DNA of 64,000 bases from Nitrospira sp. (GCA_037045225.1 JBAOHZ010000009.1:3934334-3998333); one strand, 5' to 3'. Positions 43,733 to 53,668 are shown, counted from the stretch's first letter. Translations and numbers: made by a program. The notes: generated by a model not told the origin, from the sequence alone.

Positions 43733-45286
43733 TCAGGTGGTTTCGTCGTCCTGGCTTGCCGTGATGAACTGAACCGGTCGCTTGAACACCTTCTCGAATA
43801 AATCGCTGCGACCCCGCGCCGCCCAGATTTCCAGCTCGGCATCACCCGAGACCTGCACCGTCATGACGACGGCCTTCCCGAGTTTCACCTCGACGTTCCG
43901 TACCACGGAAAACTGGCTTCGATCCAATCCGTCGGCGATACGGAGCAGGGCAGACAGCACATTGATGATGCGTTGGTTCCCTTGCGGTAGCACGGTGAAC
44001 TCACTGTGTTTCCGGGTGGGAACCGAACGACGGTGGTACCGCGCGACGTTCGCGACCAGATCGATTTCCTCCGCGGTGAATCCGGAGAGATCGCTGTTCT
44101 TGATCAGGTAGTAGGCATGTTTGTGATGTTGGCGTGAATTGATCAAATATCCGATATCGTGCAGGATGGCCGCGAACTCCAGCCACTCACGCTCCCGCTG
44201 CCCGAATCCGTGCAGAGACGTGGTTTGGTCGAACAGCTGTAACGCGAGTCCGGCGACATGGAGTGCATGCGTCTCGGACACATGACATCGGCGAGCCAGG
44301 GCCAGGATGTTCCGTTTTCGGACATCGGGAATGTCCCGCTCGGCTTGAATGCCCTCGTGGTGTCGCTGGATAAAATCGTAAATGATCCCTTCTCGAATCG
44401 CCTTATCGCAGATCGTCAGCTCCTGTTTCCGTAACACATCGAGCAGAATTCGAAACACCATTGTCGCAGGAAGCAGGGTATCCACACGCTTGGGATCCAA
44501 TCCGGGCATGGCCAGCCTGGTTTTGAGCGTGGCACCGGCCAGACGTTTTTCAACGACGGCAATTTCTTTCGCGGAAATGTTCGTGAGATTGAGTTGCTGG
44601 AGCGGGCGGCCGGTGCGCTGCAGGTGAATGACTTCGGCGAGATTGCCCGCCATCCCTGAGGTGGCGATGATCTGCTCCACACGTTTCGTCTTATAGGTAC
44701 CGAGCGCCTGCTTGAGTTGTCGAGTCACGGCGTCTTCCAACTCGTGCAGCATTGCCTTGGAGGGCGGCGTCTTGGTCAAATACAGGTCTTTCAGGCGAAT
44801 GGCTCCCAACTTGAGGCTACGAGCCTGATAGATCGTGTCCCGGTTTCCGACGATTACCTCGACCGACCCGCCTCCGATATCGATCACAAGGGTCGGTGGC
44901 TCAGGGAGAGCCACGCTGTTTTGCACGCCGAGAAAAATCAAGCGAGCTTCTTCTGTGCCCGTGATGACCCGAACCGTCAAGCCAGTCTGCTGCGCGACAT
45001 GATCCAGAAATTCTCCGCCGTTTCGCGCCTCTCGTACTGCGCTGGTCGCCACGCCCTCAATTCGCTCGTAGCCCTTGTTCCTGGCCAGGGTGACCAGGTT
45101 CCGGATGACTTCGAGGCCGCGCATCATCGCCTGATCGGACAGTCGGCGCGACGTGAACACCCCGTCACCGAGACGGGTCATGTCTTTGAAGCGGTCGAGG
45201 ATTTTGTAGGTGTAGTCCGGCTGAACTTCTGCCAAGACCATATGAATGGAATTGGTGCCGATATCGAGGACGGCCAGCTTGGGCAT
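43733..45286 (-). CDS. ppx: Exopolyphosphatase / guanosine-pentaphosphate phosphohydrolase
   Basis: A 517-aa Ppx/GppA enzyme. The N-terminal ASKHA fold begins KLAVLDIGTNSIHMVLAEV, with VATSAVREARNG and the phosphate loop DIGGGSVEV. A C-terminal HD-type domain (~310-500) contains FAAILHDIGYLINSRQHHKHA. It releases phosphate from polyphosphate chains; a role on pppGpp is possible for the family. It begins one base after phoU, completing the operon. Confidence 0.95.
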   Translation of the reverse strand: MPKLAVLDIGTNSIHMVLAEVQPDYTYKILDRFKDMTRLGDGVFTSRRLSDQAMMRGLEVIRNLVTLARNKGYERIEGVATSAVREARNGGEFLDHVAQQTGLTVRVITGTEEARLIFLGVQNSVALPEPPTLVIDIGGGSVEVIVGNRDTIYQARSLKLGAIRLKDLYLTKTPPSKAMLHELEDAVTRQLKQALGTYKTKRVEQIIATSGMAGNLAEVIHLQRTGRPLQQLNLTNISAKEIAVVEKRLAGATLKTRLAMPGLDPKRVDTLLPATMVFRILLDVLRKQELTICDKAIREGIIYDFIQRHHEGIQAERDIPDVRKRNILALARRCHVSETHALHVAGLALQLFDQTTSLHGFGQREREWLEFAAILHDIGYLINSRQHHKHAYYLIKNSDLSGFTAEEIDLVANVARYHRRSVPTRKHSEFTVLPQGNQRIINVLSALLRIADGLDRSQFSVVRNVEVKLGKAVVMTVQVSGDAELEIWAARGRSDLFEKVFKRPVQFITASQDDETT

Positions 45287-45958
45287 CTACAGGCTCGCAG
45301 AGGGGGCTACGTGTCGGATGTTCTTGCCTTCAACCATGTAGACGACAAGTTCCGCAATATTAGTGGCATGATCGGCAATCCGCTCGAGAGATTTCGCCAC
45401 GAAAGTGAGCCGGATCGCACGGGTAATGGTACGCGTATCTTCCAGCATAAAGGAGAGCAGTTCGCGAAACAACTGCTCATTCACCTCATCGACAAAATCG
45501 TCGTCGACACACACCTTCCGCGCCAACACCGGATCTGAATTCACGAAGGCATCCAGGCAATCCTTGACCATGCGCATCGTCCAGTTGGCCATGCGCGGGA
45601 TGTCGATATAGGGCTTTAGCTGCGGCTCGCCGTTCAATTCCAGGGCTCGCTGAGCGATGTTCTCGGCCAGGTCGCCCATGCGTTCCAATTCGGACGAAAT
45701 TTTCATCCCCGTCGTCACAAAGCGAAGATCGCGGGCCGTCGGCTGTTGAAGGGCCAGCAATTGGATGCAGAGCTCGTCGATCTCGACATCCAACGCATTC
45801 ACATCGTGGTCCTGCTTGATGACGTCGACCGCCAGATCGGAATCCCGCTCCACCAGTGCCTCCAGGGCCTGCTGGATCTGCGACTCGACGAGCCCGCCCA
45901 TACGGAGCAATGTCTGCTTGAGATGCGCGAGATCTTGATCGAAATGTCGTTGCTTCAT
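45287..45958 (-). CDS. phoU: PhoU phosphate-signalling regulator
   Basis: A 223-aa two-PhoU-domain helical protein that modulates PstSCAB and the PhoR sensor in the family. The repeated motifs DLRFVTTGMKISSELERMGDLAENIAQRAL and the second SLERIADHATNIAELVVYM carry the acidic metal-binding residues. It sits 14 bases after pstB and abuts ppx. Confidence 0.96.
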   Translation of the reverse strand: MKQRHFDQDLAHLKQTLLRMGGLVESQIQQALEALVERDSDLAVDVIKQDHDVNALDVEIDELCIQLLALQQPTARDLRFVTTGMKISSELERMGDLAENIAQRALELNGEPQLKPYIDIPRMANWTMRMVKDCLDAFVNSDPVLARKVCVDDDFVDEVNEQLFRELLSFMLEDTRTITRAIRLTFVAKSLERIADHATNIAELVVYMVEGKNIRHVAPSASL

Positions 45959-45972
45959 CGAGTTCCTTCCGT

Positions 45973-46836
45973 CTATCCGAATCGACCGGTGATGTAGTCT
46001 TCCGTCCGCTTATCGTGCGGGGTCGTGAAGATGGTCTTTGTATCGCCGAACTCCACCAGCTCGCCCATCAGAAAAAATCCGCATTGATCGGAGACACGCG
46101 CCGCCTGCTGCATGTTGTGCGTCACGATCACCACGGTGTAGGTATCCTTCAAGGTATAGATTAACTCTTCGATTTTCCCTGTCGCGATGGGATCGAGGGC
46201 CGAACAGGGTTCATCCATTAGGATCACGTCGGGCTGGACAGCCAACGCACGCGCGATACACAACCGCTGCTGCTGGCCGCCGGACAGTCCCAACGCGCTC
46301 TGCGTGAGCCGGTCTTTGACCTCATCCCAGAGCCCCGCCCCGTGCAAACTATGCTGCACGAGTTCGTCCAGCGACCGCTTATCCTTGGTGCCATGCAGAC
46401 GCGGTCCATAGGCGACATTGTCGTAGATCGATTTGGGAAACGGATTCGATTTCTGAAACACCATGCCCACACGCTTCCTGAGATCGGTGACGTCGATAGC
46501 AGGATCGTAGATGTTCACCCCGTCCAGCTCAACGCGCCCTGTCGCGCGCGCCCCTTCTACCAAGTCGTTCATGCGATTCAGGCAGCGCAGGAGTGTGGAT
46601 TTTCCGCACCCCGATGGACCGATGAAAGAGGTGACAGAATGGGCCCGTACCGTCAACGAGACATGAAAGAGGGCCTGCCGTTGGCCATAATAGAAGTCAA
46701 GATTGCGAATCAACACTTTTGCATCGACTGAGGCTCCATGCGGTTCGTGCGAACGGGTGAACCTTGGTTTGGGAACGGTCGGACGCACTGAATAAGTCGG
46801 CGCCGTCTGCGACAGACTACGAGTCGGGTTATCCAT
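45973..46836 (-). CDS. pstB: PstB phosphate ABC transporter ATPase
   Basis: A 287-aa ATPase with Walker A GPSGCGKST, signature LSGGQQQR, Walker B VILMDEPCSALDP, and the H-loop ending in TVVIVTHNM. The first ~35 residues are a Pro/Arg-rich extension not found in most PstB proteins. The start at 46836 has AAAGG six bases upstream; a longer frame overlaps pstA by four bases. It powers the PstA/PstC channel. Confidence 0.96.
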   Translation of the reverse strand: MDNPTRSLSQTAPTYSVRPTVPKPRFTRSHEPHGASVDAKVLIRNLDFYYGQRQALFHVSLTVRAHSVTSFIGPSGCGKSTLLRCLNRMNDLVEGARATGRVELDGVNIYDPAIDVTDLRKRVGMVFQKSNPFPKSIYDNVAYGPRLHGTKDKRSLDELVQHSLHGAGLWDEVKDRLTQSALGLSGGQQQRLCIARALAVQPDVILMDEPCSALDPIATGKIEELIYTLKDTYTVVIVTHNMQQAARVSDQCGFFLMGELVEFGDTKTIFTTPHDKRTEDYITGRFG

Positions 46837-46853
46837 ACAGGCCCTTTCTGTGA

Positions 46854-48503
46854 TCATACTGCCGATGCGGTAAATTGTCGCCGTAATCGATTACGTAGCC
46901 GCACGGCCGCCCAATTCAGCAAGACGACCACGAGGATGAGAATCAGCGTGGTCATATAGACCATCGGCTTCGCCGCCTCGACGTTCGGGGATTGAAACCC
47001 CACATCGTAAATATGAAAGCCCAAGTGCATAAACTTCCGGTCGAGATGTAGAAACGGCAGGTACTCGTCCAGCGGAAGGGCAGGGGCCAATTTCACCACT
47101 CCGGTCAGCATCAACGGCGCCACTTCCCCGGCAGCTCTGGCCATCGCGAGAATCAGTCCCGTCAAAATTCCCGGCAACGCGCAGGGGAGAATCACATGCC
47201 GGAGTGTTTCAAATTTGGTGGCGCCTAGTCCGAGCGACCCTTCCCGAAAATCACGTGGGACCGCAGACAAGCCTTCCTCCGTCGCCACGATCACGACCGG
47301 AACCGTGAGCAGCGATAACGTCAGCGAGGCCCAGAGAATGCCACCCGTGCCGAAGGTGGGATTGGGCAATGCCTCGGGAAACAACCATTGATCGATTGTG
47401 CCCCCCAGCGCATAGACGAAAAAGGCGAGGCCGAACACGCCGAAGACGATGGATGGCACACCGGCCAGGTTGTTCACCGCAATCCGGACCAGCCTCACCA
47501 ACGGCCCCTGCTTCGCATATTCCCGCAAATAGACGGCGGCCATCACCCCAAACGGCATGACCGCCATGGTCATGAGAAACACCATCAAGACGGTGCCGAA
47601 GATCGCCGGAAAGATACCACCTTCCGTATTGGCTTCACGTGGTTCGCTGGACACAAACAGCCACAGATTATGGACATAGGCCAGGAGCTTTTCAAACCAA
47701 TGCATCGCGTTCGGCCGACTGACGTCCAACACCTGATCGAGAGAAAGCCGCACCGACCGGCCGGTGGAGAGCGTCAAGAACAAGACTTCCTGCCCGGCCT
47801 CCTTGTGCAGCCGCTCAAGTGCCTCAGTCTTGACAAGATAGTCCCGTTCCAACTCGGTCACCTGATCGAGAAGACGCCGGTCTTTGTCGGCATCGCCGGG
47901 GGCAAGCGGACCATTCAGCGTCAACGCCTGCCGGGCGAGTCTGGCCTTCTCAATCCGATAGTTGATGGATCCGATTTCCTCTCGCTCCAGATGTTCGATC
48001 CGCCGACGCAAGTGATTAGCCTGCTCCACCAACGTCACCACCGTCGACCAGGTGCTCCCGTGTTCACCGTCTGCCGCGTTTCCTTCCACGCCGACAGTGA
48101 CGCGACCAAAGGCAGGTCCCCACTCACGCCGCTGAACAACGACTAAATCATCGGGTCGCGTGCTCGACACAATATCCGCTTCATTAATCCAGCGATATTC
48201 GGCTCCGAACACATCTCGGTTGCCGACCCGATACCGAAACCGACGCTGTCCGGCCGGCGAGTCCGGCGAGACCGAATTGGGGATGACTTCTTCTCCCACG
48301 ACCTGACCGATCACGGTCTCTTGCGTCCTCAGCCTGGTCTCCTGCAATGCCCCTGGCCAGAACTGGCCCAACCCGTTGATCATAATCAGTGTCAGCATCC
48401 CGGCCACCATCAAGAGGCTGAGCGCCACACCGGAGGCCGTCATCCAGACGAACAGTTCCCCGCCTCGCCAGAAGTCCTTCATGCGTGTCGATCGTTCAAC
48501 CAT
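46854..48503 (-). CDS. pstA: PstA phosphate ABC transporter permease with large periplasmic insertion
   Basis: A 549-aa permease. The first helix (~20-45) is followed by a ~260-residue insertion with a coiled-coil segment (RRRIEHLEREEIGSINYRI to EALERLHKEAG), then the permease domain (~310-535) with GGIFPAIFGTV and the EAA-like loop GLGATKFETLRHVILPCALPGI. Such insertions occur in other bacteria. It overlaps the end of pstC by eight bases. The insert may sense or bind a periplasmic partner. Confidence 0.93.
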   Translation of the reverse strand: MVERSTRMKDFWRGGELFVWMTASGVALSLLMVAGMLTLIMINGLGQFWPGALQETRLRTQETVIGQVVGEEVIPNSVSPDSPAGQRRFRYRVGNRDVFGAEYRWINEADIVSSTRPDDLVVVQRREWGPAFGRVTVGVEGNAADGEHGSTWSTVVTLVEQANHLRRRIEHLEREEIGSINYRIEKARLARQALTLNGPLAPGDADKDRRLLDQVTELERDYLVKTEALERLHKEAGQEVLFLTLSTGRSVRLSLDQVLDVSRPNAMHWFEKLLAYVHNLWLFVSSEPREANTEGGIFPAIFGTVLMVFLMTMAVMPFGVMAAVYLREYAKQGPLVRLVRIAVNNLAGVPSIVFGVFGLAFFVYALGGTIDQWLFPEALPNPTFGTGGILWASLTLSLLTVPVVIVATEEGLSAVPRDFREGSLGLGATKFETLRHVILPCALPGILTGLILAMARAAGEVAPLMLTGVVKLAPALPLDEYLPFLHLDRKFMHLGFHIYDVGFQSPNVEAAKPMVYMTTLILILVVVLLNWAAVRLRNRLRRQFTASAV

Positions 48504-50724
48504 GGCTGTACTTATCCCGGAGCCGCTGACGAATCAGTTCCGCCAACGAATTGATAATAAACGTGACGATGAACAGGAGCAACGCGGCCAGGAACAATAC
48601 CCGATAGAGACTACCGCCATGCGGAGCCTCCGGAATTTCCACGGCGATATTGGCTGACAGTGTCCGGAAACCGTTCGCCCAGTTCCAATCCAGAATGGGC
48701 GTGTTGCCCGTGGCCATCAGGACGATCATCGTTTCCCCGATCGCGCGCCCAAACCCGATCATCACGGCAGAGAATATTCCCGGGCTGGCAGACAACAACA
48801 CCAGATGCAGCACCGTTTGCCAACGGGTCGCCCCGAGCGCGAGGGACCCGGCAATTTGGGTCTTCGGCACATTGGAGAGCGCTTCTTCGGCAATACTGTA
48901 GATCACCGGGACGATGGCGAACCCCATCACGATCCCGACGATCAGGGCGTTGCGTTGATCGTATTGAATGCCGAGCCGACTCGAGAGCCAGGCCTTGACG
49001 TTCCCGTCGAACCACCAGCCTTCGATAGTGGCATTGGCCCAAAGGCACCCGACAATCCCAAGGGCCAGGATAGGAAGCAGCAGCAAGGCTTCCTGACCGT
49101 GCGAGAAATGTCGTTTGACGGCGAGCGGACAGAGATACCAGGCGAACGAGGAGGCGACGACGAGCAGGGGCAACACCAGCGCCATAGCGGCGACCGCCGG
49201 GAGCATGCGTTCCAGGAGGGGAGCCAGCCAGAGCCCGGCGAGGAAGCCTAACACCACCGTCGGCAAGGCCGCCATGACTTCAATGATCGGTTTAATTTTT
49301 GCGCGCAGGTCCTGATGCATGAACTGCGCGGTGCACATCGCGGCCAGGATGGCGATCGGGACGGCGAGAAACAAGGCATACATCGTACCCTTGAGCGTCC
49401 CAAATGCCAGCGGAAGCAGGCTGAGTTTCGGCTCCACATCATCCGACCCGGAAGAGGATTGCCACACATACGCCGGGTAATCGTATCCCTCGTACCACAC
49501 CTTGCCGAAGAGAGTGTCGAGCGTCACTTCAGCATAGGCTGTTTGCACCTGGTACAGAGACAGTTGTCCGGCTGCATCCAACGCGATCAACCCATCGCCT
49601 TTCGGCGCGAACCCCACGGCGCGGATCGGAAACTCACCGTTGGCCAGCCGCAACAACGTTTGAGAAGAGGTCGCATGGTGGAGAAAGAGGTTTCCCTTCG
49701 TATCTCCGGTCACAAACCCCTTGACCCGCTGAGACGGAGCAAAGGCAGTGATCGGGGCATTGTGAGAGCGGAAGCTATGGATTTGGGTCAGTCTCCAACC
49801 GGACGGAGCCTCGGCGCGTCGCACAAGCCCCCAGGTCGACACGGCACCGTCGGCAGATGTGACCACCAGGCTACGGTCTCCGCTCAGAAACCCCAACGTC
49901 GAAACGCCCGTCGAAGGCGCAGCGACCGCATAGGTGCCTCTCATCTCCGGCGACCCCGCCTCGGATAGGGCGACATGCACCACTTGCCCTTCCGATGTTC
50001 CCACGTACAGATTTTCAAGCAACACATCCAGGGCGAGAGCCGTGATCTTTCCTTCCGGTTGCGGAAGTTCCGTGATGATCGGATGGCTACCCGTCACATC
50101 ATCCGCCGCGATGCGCACAAGGAGGAGCCGACCTCCCTCGGACAAGAGGGCCAGGAGGCTGCCTTGATCATTGGTCCGATAGGCCAGCTGGACGATGGGA
50201 CCTTTCGTCAAGGCGATGGGTTGTCCGGCGCGAATGTGCGGACGCTTCCGTCGCTCGCCTTGCTCAGAAAAATCCGTCGTGATGCCGACTTTCAAGAACA
50301 GAACTTCCCCGTCGGCCGTGCCCACCGCCAACCGTGGAGTATTGCCGCCACCCGACGCCATCGCCGTAATCCGGCGGTCCTTCACCTGCGCCGGCATGTC
50401 CAATGGAATGGGTTGGCCGGATGCCAGATCGAAGAACTGGATGGCTCCCGAGGTGAACACCTGTGCAATCTCACGATGCTCATCGACCGCCACCTGAGCC
50501 GGGCCTCCGTCCTCAAGCAGGGCAGGGACACTCAGGCGTTGCGTCAGCTTCGCGCTCGGCGCGGTGAACAACGGGGTGACTTCACGAAACAGAAAGAAAA
50601 ATATCCCGAGAATGCTGACAATGGTCGCCAGTCCGCCGACGGTAATCACGGCTCGCGCGAGCCGGTCGATCAGGTCTCGCAGATGAACAGGCTTCAACAG
50701 TGACCGGAATCGATCCATCATCAT
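48496..50724 (-). CDS. pstC: PstC phosphate ABC transporter permease with beta-propeller-like domain
   Basis: A 742-aa permease. A transmembrane helix at ~28-50 leads to a ~350-residue region of repeated beta units (LAVGTADGEVLFLKVG, LYVGTSEGQVVHVAL, FVTGDTKGNLFLHH, LIALDAAGQLSLYQV) that looks like a WD-type propeller. The permease part follows (~430-740) with GSLALGATRWQTVLHLVLLSASPGIF. The start overlaps the pstS stop by one base. The propeller is presumed periplasmic. Confidence 0.93.
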   Translation of the reverse strand: MMMDRFRSLLKPVHLRDLIDRLARAVITVGGLATIVSILGIFFFLFREVTPLFTAPSAKLTQRLSVPALLEDGGPAQVAVDEHREIAQVFTSGAIQFFDLASGQPIPLDMPAQVKDRRITAMASGGGNTPRLAVGTADGEVLFLKVGITTDFSEQGERRKRPHIRAGQPIALTKGPIVQLAYRTNDQGSLLALLSEGGRLLLVRIAADDVTGSHPIITELPQPEGKITALALDVLLENLYVGTSEGQVVHVALSEAGSPEMRGTYAVAAPSTGVSTLGFLSGDRSLVVTSADGAVSTWGLVRRAEAPSGWRLTQIHSFRSHNAPITAFAPSQRVKGFVTGDTKGNLFLHHATSSQTLLRLANGEFPIRAVGFAPKGDGLIALDAAGQLSLYQVQTAYAEVTLDTLFGKVWYEGYDYPAYVWQSSSGSDDVEPKLSLLPLAFGTLKGTMYALFLAVPIAILAAMCTAQFMHQDLRAKIKPIIEVMAALPTVVLGFLAGLWLAPLLERMLPAVAAMALVLPLLVVASSFAWYLCPLAVKRHFSHGQEALLLLPILALGIVGCLWANATIEGWWFDGNVKAWLSSRLGIQYDQRNALIVGIVMGFAIVPVIYSIAEEALSNVPKTQIAGSLALGATRWQTVLHLVLLSASPGIFSAVMIGFGRAIGETMIVLMATGNTPILDWNWANGFRTLSANIAVEIPEAPHGGSLYRVLFLAALLLFIVTFIINSLAELIRQRLRDKYSHG

Positions 50725-51740
50725 TACCGAATCTGGCTCAGCTGCTTCTCAGCCAAGGTGGCATCAACCGGGAAATAGCCATCTCTCAGCACGTCGGATT
50801 GCCCTTCTTTGCTATACACGTAGGCCAGAAACTCCTTGACGATGGGCGAGAGTGGTTTTCCCGGGGCCTGATTCACATAGATGTACAAGTAGCGCCACAG
50901 CGGATACGTGCCGTTCTTCGTATTCGCCTGAGTAGGCTCGATGAACGGTTGGCCCGGCTTCGCCGCCAGCGGAACCATTCTGACTCCGGATGTGCTATAG
51001 CCGATTCCGCTGTACCCGATGCCGTAACGGTCTTCATTGATGCCCTGGACCACCGAAGCTGAGCCCGGTTGTTCCTTCACTTGATCTTTAAAGTCGCCGT
51101 TTTTTAGTGCATGTTCCTTGAAGAATCCGTACGTGCCGGACGCAGAATTGCGGCCGTAGAGGCTGATGGGCGCAGCGCCCCAGTCGCCGGTCAATCCGAG
51201 CTGCCCCCACTTGTTCAGGTCGACGGCATGGCCCTGCCTCCGGGACTTGGAAAACAACGCATCCACTTCAGGCACTGTCAGTCCCTTGAGCGGATTATCT
51301 TTGTTGATGAAGAGCGCGAGGGCATCGACCGCGACGGGATACGGTGTCGGCGGGTAGCCGAACTTCGCTTCAAACGCATCGATCTCGCTCGATTTCATCG
51401 TCCGCGACATCGGACCAAGTTGAGCGGTATTTTCAATGAGAGCGGGTGGGGCTGTGCTGGAACCTTTGCCCTCGACCTGAATTTTCACATTGGGATATTG
51501 CTTCCGAAATCCTTCGGCCCACAGCGTGATCAAATTGTTTAGGGTATCTGAACCGATGCTGTTGATGGCGCCGGAAATGCCACTGACCTTACTATAAGAC
51601 TTGAGTCCCTCATCGACTTTTCCCTGCTCGACGGCGGCGACAGGCTCAGCAGCACTGGCACTCCAGAGATTGGTCGTCATGAATGGACCCAATACGGTGA
51701 GTGTGACACCCATACAGACTCGACCAGGGGATAGAAACAT
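50724..51740 (-). CDS. pstS: PstS phosphate-binding protein (operon copy)
   Basis: A 338-aa periplasmic binding protein with a signal peptide ending near ASAAEP. Phosphate-binding features include INSIGSDTLNNL, GKGSSTAPPAL, and YGRNSASGTYGFF. It heads the pst operon. The start at 51740 has GGGAGG upstream; a start at 51797 would place 19 non-signal residues in front. Direct repeats at 51831-51852 lie ~90 bases upstream. Confidence 0.95.
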   Translation of the reverse strand: MFLSPGRVCMGVTLTVLGPFMTTNLWSASAAEPVAAVEQGKVDEGLKSYSKVSGISGAINSIGSDTLNNLITLWAEGFRKQYPNVKIQVEGKGSSTAPPALIENTAQLGPMSRTMKSSEIDAFEAKFGYPPTPYPVAVDALALFINKDNPLKGLTVPEVDALFSKSRRQGHAVDLNKWGQLGLTGDWGAAPISLYGRNSASGTYGFFKEHALKNGDFKDQVKEQPGSASVVQGINEDRYGIGYSGIGYSTSGVRMVPLAAKPGQPFIEPTQANTKNGTYPLWRYLYIYVNQAPGKPLSPIVKEFLAYVYSKEGQSDVLRDGYFPVDATLAEKQLSQIR

Positions 51741-51830
51741 CTCTGCACTCCTCCCTACAAAGGGTTCATCGCCTATCACGAACGCGACCGATAGCATAGG
51801 GGCATGTCGTTGCCCCTCGTTCAGAACCGT

Positions 51831-51852
51831 GTTAACGCCGTGTTAACTCTTT
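51831..51852 (-). promoter_or_regulatory. Pho-box-like direct repeats upstream of pstS
   Basis: Read towards pstS, GTTAACACGGC is followed directly by GTTAACACGGT: two 11-base units differing at one base. The 11-bp spacing is the hallmark of PhoB-family binding. It lies ~90 bases before pstS. Confidence 0.7.
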
Positions 51853-51930
51853 CTGACCTCCCCCGCCTCACAACGGCCGACGATCTGGACCATAGGCAGA
51901 TGAACGTATGGTGCAGGTGAGATCGGCGCA

Positions 51931-51963
51931 GTTAACGATTCTGTAACGCGACAGAAACGCGAC
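51931..51963 (+). promoter_or_regulatory. Pho-box-like direct repeats upstream of the porin
   Basis: Three 11-base units in a row (GTTAACGATTC, TGTAACGCGAC, AGAAACGCGAC) point to the porin. A TGATAG at 51977-51982 could serve as the -10 element. Confidence 0.6.
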
Positions 51964-51989
51964 CGTGATGGATGGCTGATAGACCTCGG

Positions 51990-52027
51990 CCAGTAGATCC
52001 GTTCATTGCCAGTAGATCCGTTCATTG
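51990..52027 (+). repeat. Perfect 19-bp tandem duplication
   Basis: CCAGTAGATCCGTTCATTG occurs twice, back to back (51990-52008 and 52009-52027), in the porin leader. Confidence 0.95.
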
Positions 52028-52063
52028 ATTGCGATCATTCGAGATGGTGAGGGAGGAGGCTGT

Positions 52064-53593
52064 ATGAATCTCCGTCGGCGACAAACCATGACCGCGTGTC
52101 TGGCCGGAATCTGCCTGTGGAGTGTGGGCGCTCTGGCCTGGGCGGCTGAGAACAGCGTCCTATCGAAAACTCCAGAGCCTGTCTCAACCGTTGCATCAGC
52201 GGAGGCTGCGCCCTCTGCGCCTCCCGTATCCCCGGGGGCGACGGTCTTGCCCCCGGGCGGCACCTCCATCGAAGATCTTTTGCTTCAAAAGGGCAGCATT
52301 ACGATGGATGAGTGGATTCAGATCCGCGCGGAACAGGAATACAGCGGAGCGGAGAGTGCGAGACGAATCGATGCGATTGAAGACTGGAAAACCAGAACTG
52401 AGCTCTTGCCGATGTTGCGGGATAAGGTGAACTTCGGGCTGAACGCGCTGCAGTTTCTCTACAGCCACCAGGACGCACATGTCCCGGAAGGCAAGAGCCA
52501 GGACAATTTCTCGATTCGGCGATCCGAGCTGTTATTCTGGGGGAGGATCAGCGATACCTTACCTCGTTGGCATGCTCTCATGGAGTTTCAGAGCATTAAC
52601 TTCGGACGTGAAACCCCTGCGGGAGGCAGCGGCGCCGCGACAGGGCAGCCGATTGCCGCCACCTTTTTTCGGGAATCATATATCGACTTTCGTCCCTTCC
52701 AATCCTGGGCGCCCTATATGAACTTCATTCGTATGGGCATTTTCCGGATGCCCTTTGGCATATTCACGGAGACGTCCGGCGGTCTCCGCGACATCATCAG
52801 TTCCCCGTACCTCACCTCGGTGGGTAGCGGCAACGGCAACCGGACCGGATCGGCAGGCAGCATCGATTTCCTGCAGGAACGGGATTTCTTCGTCGATGTC
52901 CGCGGAAAACTCTTCAATCGGCTTGAGTACGTGGCCGGCATCATGAACAACAACAACTTCCATGCGAATGCGACGGGAGCCAACGCCCCGAAGAGCTTCT
53001 ACACCCGTGTTCGCCTCTTCGGTACGGACGTGTCCTGGATCAGCTTTACCACCATTCAGGGGGAATCGAACAACGCCAACACCAATATCAACGGGCGAGG
53101 CAAGGGAGCCTTCGATCGGTACGGGCTCGATTTTCGCTATACCTCGAAAATCATTCCTGGCTTCCTGGTGCAGGGCGAATGGTGGCAAGGACATGATGGG
53201 TCCAACCAGACGACGGTCGGCCGGCCGGCCAACGGAGCCTGCCTCGATCAATCGCTCTGCGGAGGATCCGGCGCACCCGGCGCCCAACGACGTACCTGGT
53301 ACGTACTGGCAAAATATTTGATTTCCGACGGTCCCTTGCAAAACTGGGAACCGACCGTCATGTACGAACAATTCGACCCCAGCACCAGCATGTCCAACGA
53401 CCTGTACACGAGAACCATTCTTGGCCTCACGTATTACTTTGAAAATTTTCCTCCGAAAGTTCAATCTAAGATTCAGTTCAATTATGAATTCAGGCACCAC
53501 CAGGGAAACGGGCCGGGCGTGGCGTACGATACGACCTTCGATGCCTTCGCGCAGAATGCATTCCTCGTCCAATTCCAGATCCGATTCATGTAG
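52064..53593 (+). CDS. Outer-membrane porin, probably phosphate-related
   Basis: A 509-aa porin with signal peptide ending near AWAAEN, a Pro/Ala linker, a helical motif SIEDLLLQKGSITMDEWIQIRAEQ (also in the porin at 61512), and a beta-barrel ending in QFQIRFM. The barrel resembles OprP/OprO-type porins. GGGAGGAGG lies before the ATG at 52064. Pho-box repeats upstream support phosphate control; the selectivity is not shown by sequence. Confidence 0.85.
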   Translation: MNLRRRQTMTACLAGICLWSVGALAWAAENSVLSKTPEPVSTVASAEAAPSAPPVSPGATVLPPGGTSIEDLLLQKGSITMDEWIQIRAEQEYSGAESARRIDAIEDWKTRTELLPMLRDKVNFGLNALQFLYSHQDAHVPEGKSQDNFSIRRSELLFWGRISDTLPRWHALMEFQSINFGRETPAGGSGAATGQPIAATFFRESYIDFRPFQSWAPYMNFIRMGIFRMPFGIFTETSGGLRDIISSPYLTSVGSGNGNRTGSAGSIDFLQERDFFVDVRGKLFNRLEYVAGIMNNNNFHANATGANAPKSFYTRVRLFGTDVSWISFTTIQGESNNANTNINGRGKGAFDRYGLDFRYTSKIIPGFLVQGEWWQGHDGSNQTTVGRPANGACLDQSLCGGSGAPGAQRRTWYVLAKYLISDGPLQNWEPTVMYEQFDPSTSMSNDLYTRTILGLTYYFENFPPKVQSKIQFNYEFRHHQGNGPGVAYDTTFDAFAQNAFLVQFQIRFM

Positions 53594-53668
53594 TGTGCGG
53601 ACTGGCCGAATCCACGATCAGTTCCCTGCGGTTGCAACTCGGCAGGGCAAGGAGTAAGGAGGAGAGTC

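Larger units (their letters stand above)
51741..52063. other. 323-base divergent promoter region (pstS / porin)
   Basis: It contains two Pho-box-like repeat groups (51831-51852 and 51931-51963), a hairpin GGGGCA...TGCCCC (51799-51816) inside the pstS leader, and a 19-bp tandem repeat (51990-52027) near the porin start. Confidence 0.7.
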
